Assembly (NCBI GenBank): GCA_030747575.1
Contig: JASLKI010000089.1
Coordinates: 1-7,154, forward strand
DNA length: 7,154 nucleotides
Origin: Verrucomicrobiota bacterium
GTDB lineage: Bacteria; Verrucomicrobiota; Verrucomicrobiia; Limisphaerales; UBA1096
Direction: 5' to 3'
Of this stretch, positions 6,723 to 7,154 are shown one piece after another. The position numbers and the translations under genes were made by a program. Below the pieces are notes generated by a model. The model had not been told where the DNA came from, searched no databases, and worked only from the letters and a program-made list of their open reading frames with translations. Every line of letters starts with the position of its first letter. Positions within the stretch are counted from its first letter, which is position 1.

Positions 6723-6747
6723 CGCTTGGCCAATCGCTTGGCCGAGC
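6723..6747. repeat. Tandem pair of iterated palindrome copies just upstream of the GT2 gene
   Basis: CGCTTGGCCAAT is followed at once by CGCTTGGCCGAG, then C. The first copy (6723-6734) has the intact TTGGCCAA core and the second (6735-6747) one change. The pair starts 7 bp before the GT2 start codon, in non-coding DNA, where protein sequence cannot explain it. Confidence 0.6.
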
Positions 6748-6782
6748 TGTTAGGCACACGATGCCCGAAAGGCGGCGGCGCG

Positions 6783-6797
6783 ACAATCGGCGATTGT
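6783..6797. promoter_or_regulatory. Candidate Fur-family operator, 7-1-7 inverted repeat
   Basis: ACAATCG-G-CGATTGT is a perfect inverted repeat with 7-base arms and one central base. It lies in the spacer between the divergent GT2 gene and the Fur-family gene. A 7-1-7 layout is classic for operators of Fur, PerR and Zur proteins, though the bases differ from the common AT-rich consensus. Control of the adjacent regulator gene, and possibly of the divergent operon, is inferred from position. Confidence 0.4.
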
Positions 6798-6807
6798 TGG
6801 TAAATTT

Positions 6808-6821
6808 TGAGACCAGTCTCA
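6808..6821. promoter_or_regulatory. Second palindrome TGAGAC-CA-GTCTCA ahead of the regulator gene
   Basis: A perfect 6-2-6 inverted repeat whose right arm touches the candidate -35 element at 6822. A protein bound here would block that promoter. Its even centre is less usual for Fur sites than the neighbouring 7-1-7 repeat. Confidence 0.35.
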
Positions 6822-6849
6822 TTGACTTGGCCGAGAATCCCGTTAAAAA
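6822..6849 (+). promoter_or_regulatory. Weak candidate sigma70-type promoter for the Fur-family gene
   Basis: TTGACT (6822-6827) resembles a -35 box, and TAAAAA (6844-6849) lies 16 bases on as a poor -10 box. Transcription would then start close to the first codon, leaving almost no leader. An overlapping variant palindrome half (CTTGGCCGAG, 6826-6835) lies between the two boxes. Confidence 0.25.
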
Positions 6850-6863
6850 TCGCCGCAGTGGAG

Positions 6864-7154
6864 ATGGAAGTGAGAGAAGAGGCGAAGAGGAAATTTATCG
6901 ATTTCCTTGAGAAGAAGAATCTTCGAATCACAGATCAGCGGCGCATCATCATCGACACGGTGTTCGATACTGAGGAGCATTTCACCGCCGATCAACTGCT
7001 CGAGTGGGCGCGACACAAAGATCCCCACGTCTCCCGTGCGACGGTCTATCGCACCCTGCCGCTGCTTACCGAGAGCAATCTCGTCCACGAGATGGACTTC
7101 GGGAAGCCGTACAAGTTTTACGATCCGAACTACTCCGACCACCCCAACCACAAC
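6864..7154 (+). CDS. Fur-family metal- or peroxide-responsive transcriptional regulator, N-terminal part
   Basis: 97 codons, open to the end of the window, so the C-terminus is missing. The sequence reads as a Fur winged helix: NLRITDQRRIIIDTVF (19-34), EEHFTADQLLEWA (37-49), and the recognition helix region SRATVYRTLPLLTESNLVHE (57-76). It is followed by GKPYKFYD (80-87) and DHPNHN, which lines up with the start of the His-rich metal site (HHDHLIC in Fur). H39 matches the metal-site His in the same place of E. coli Fur. Whether it is Fur, Zur, PerR or Nur cannot be told without the C-terminal Cys/His residues. Start choice: ATG 6864; GTG 6858 and GTG 6870 are in frame too, and the GGAG at 6860-6863 would suit GTG 6870 best. 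An in-frame TAA at 6801 bounds the start. It is divergent from the glycosyltransferase operon. Confidence 0.9.
   Translation, partial: MEVREEAKRKFIDFLEKKNLRITDQRRIIIDTVFDTEEHFTADQLLEWARHKDPHVSRATVYRTLPLLTESNLVHEMDFGKPYKFYDPNYSDHPNHN

Noticed and set aside
335..6747. The iterated palindrome as a CRISPR array or DNA uptake sequence
   Set aside because: Copies are irregularly spaced, sit within genes and lack unique spacers of even length. Known uptake sequences are not palindromic, and no competence genes are seen.
6717..6863. A sigma70-type promoter for the leftward operon
   Set aside because: Reading the minus strand I could not pair a convincing -35 with a -10 at normal spacing, though a promoter must be nearby.
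6843..7151. A minus-strand open frame over the right end
   Set aside because: The plus strand here encodes an obvious Fur winged helix that runs off the window; the minus frame has no family resemblance.

Overview
The window looks like a chromosomal segment of moderately high GC (about 60% by eye) from a member of the Planctomycetota, or of the related Verrucomicrobiota/Lentisphaerota. The main taxonomic clue is the 822-residue protein at 847-3315. It has the PSCyt1 - DUF1549 (PSCyt2) - DUF1553 (PSD1) layout with two CxxCH motifs, a family concentrated in those phyla. There are no mobile elements, CRISPR arrays, tRNAs or rRNAs.

Layout: the 3' end of an amidohydrolase runs rightward (1-329) and meets, tail to tail, a leftward block of five genes. 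In transcription order from 6716 down to 355 these are: a GT2 polyprenyl-phosphate sugar synthase-like protein with four membrane helices; a class I SAM methyltransferase that overlaps it by GTGA; a GT39/ArnT-like GT-C membrane glycosyltransferase; the PSCyt/DUF1549/DUF1553 protein; and a MogA/MoaB-type molybdopterin adenylyltransferase. Gaps are -4, +6, +48 and +9 bp, so the block is probably an operon. A divergent 147-bp spacer (6717-6863) then precedes a rightward Fur-family regulator that runs off the window end (6864-7154). Three of the five operon genes begin with GTG or TTG rather than ATG.

How the genes may work together: a GT2 enzyme of this kind loads a sugar onto a polyprenyl phosphate, and a GT-C enzyme uses such a donor outside the membrane. 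The first three genes therefore form a plausible envelope glycan-modification module. The last two (periplasmic cytochrome-type protein and Moco enzyme) have no obvious link to it and may simply be co-transcribed. The usual DUF1501 partner of the DUF1553 protein is absent here.

The most unusual signal is a short iterated palindrome, CGCTTGGCCAAGCG (core TTGGCCAA). By hand I count nine exact 8-bp cores in 7.15 kb, where about 0.1 is expected, plus many half-sites and one-mismatch copies. It lies in several genes, in two reading frames, and in both main intergenic spacers, which suggests selection or spread at the DNA level (compare HIP1 of cyanobacteria). Other notable points are a 7-1-7 inverted repeat and a second palindrome ahead of the Fur-family gene, a likely one-base frameshift or coupled mini-ORF at the start of the cytochrome gene, and a beta-sandwich-like domain inserted in the middle of its DUF1553 region.
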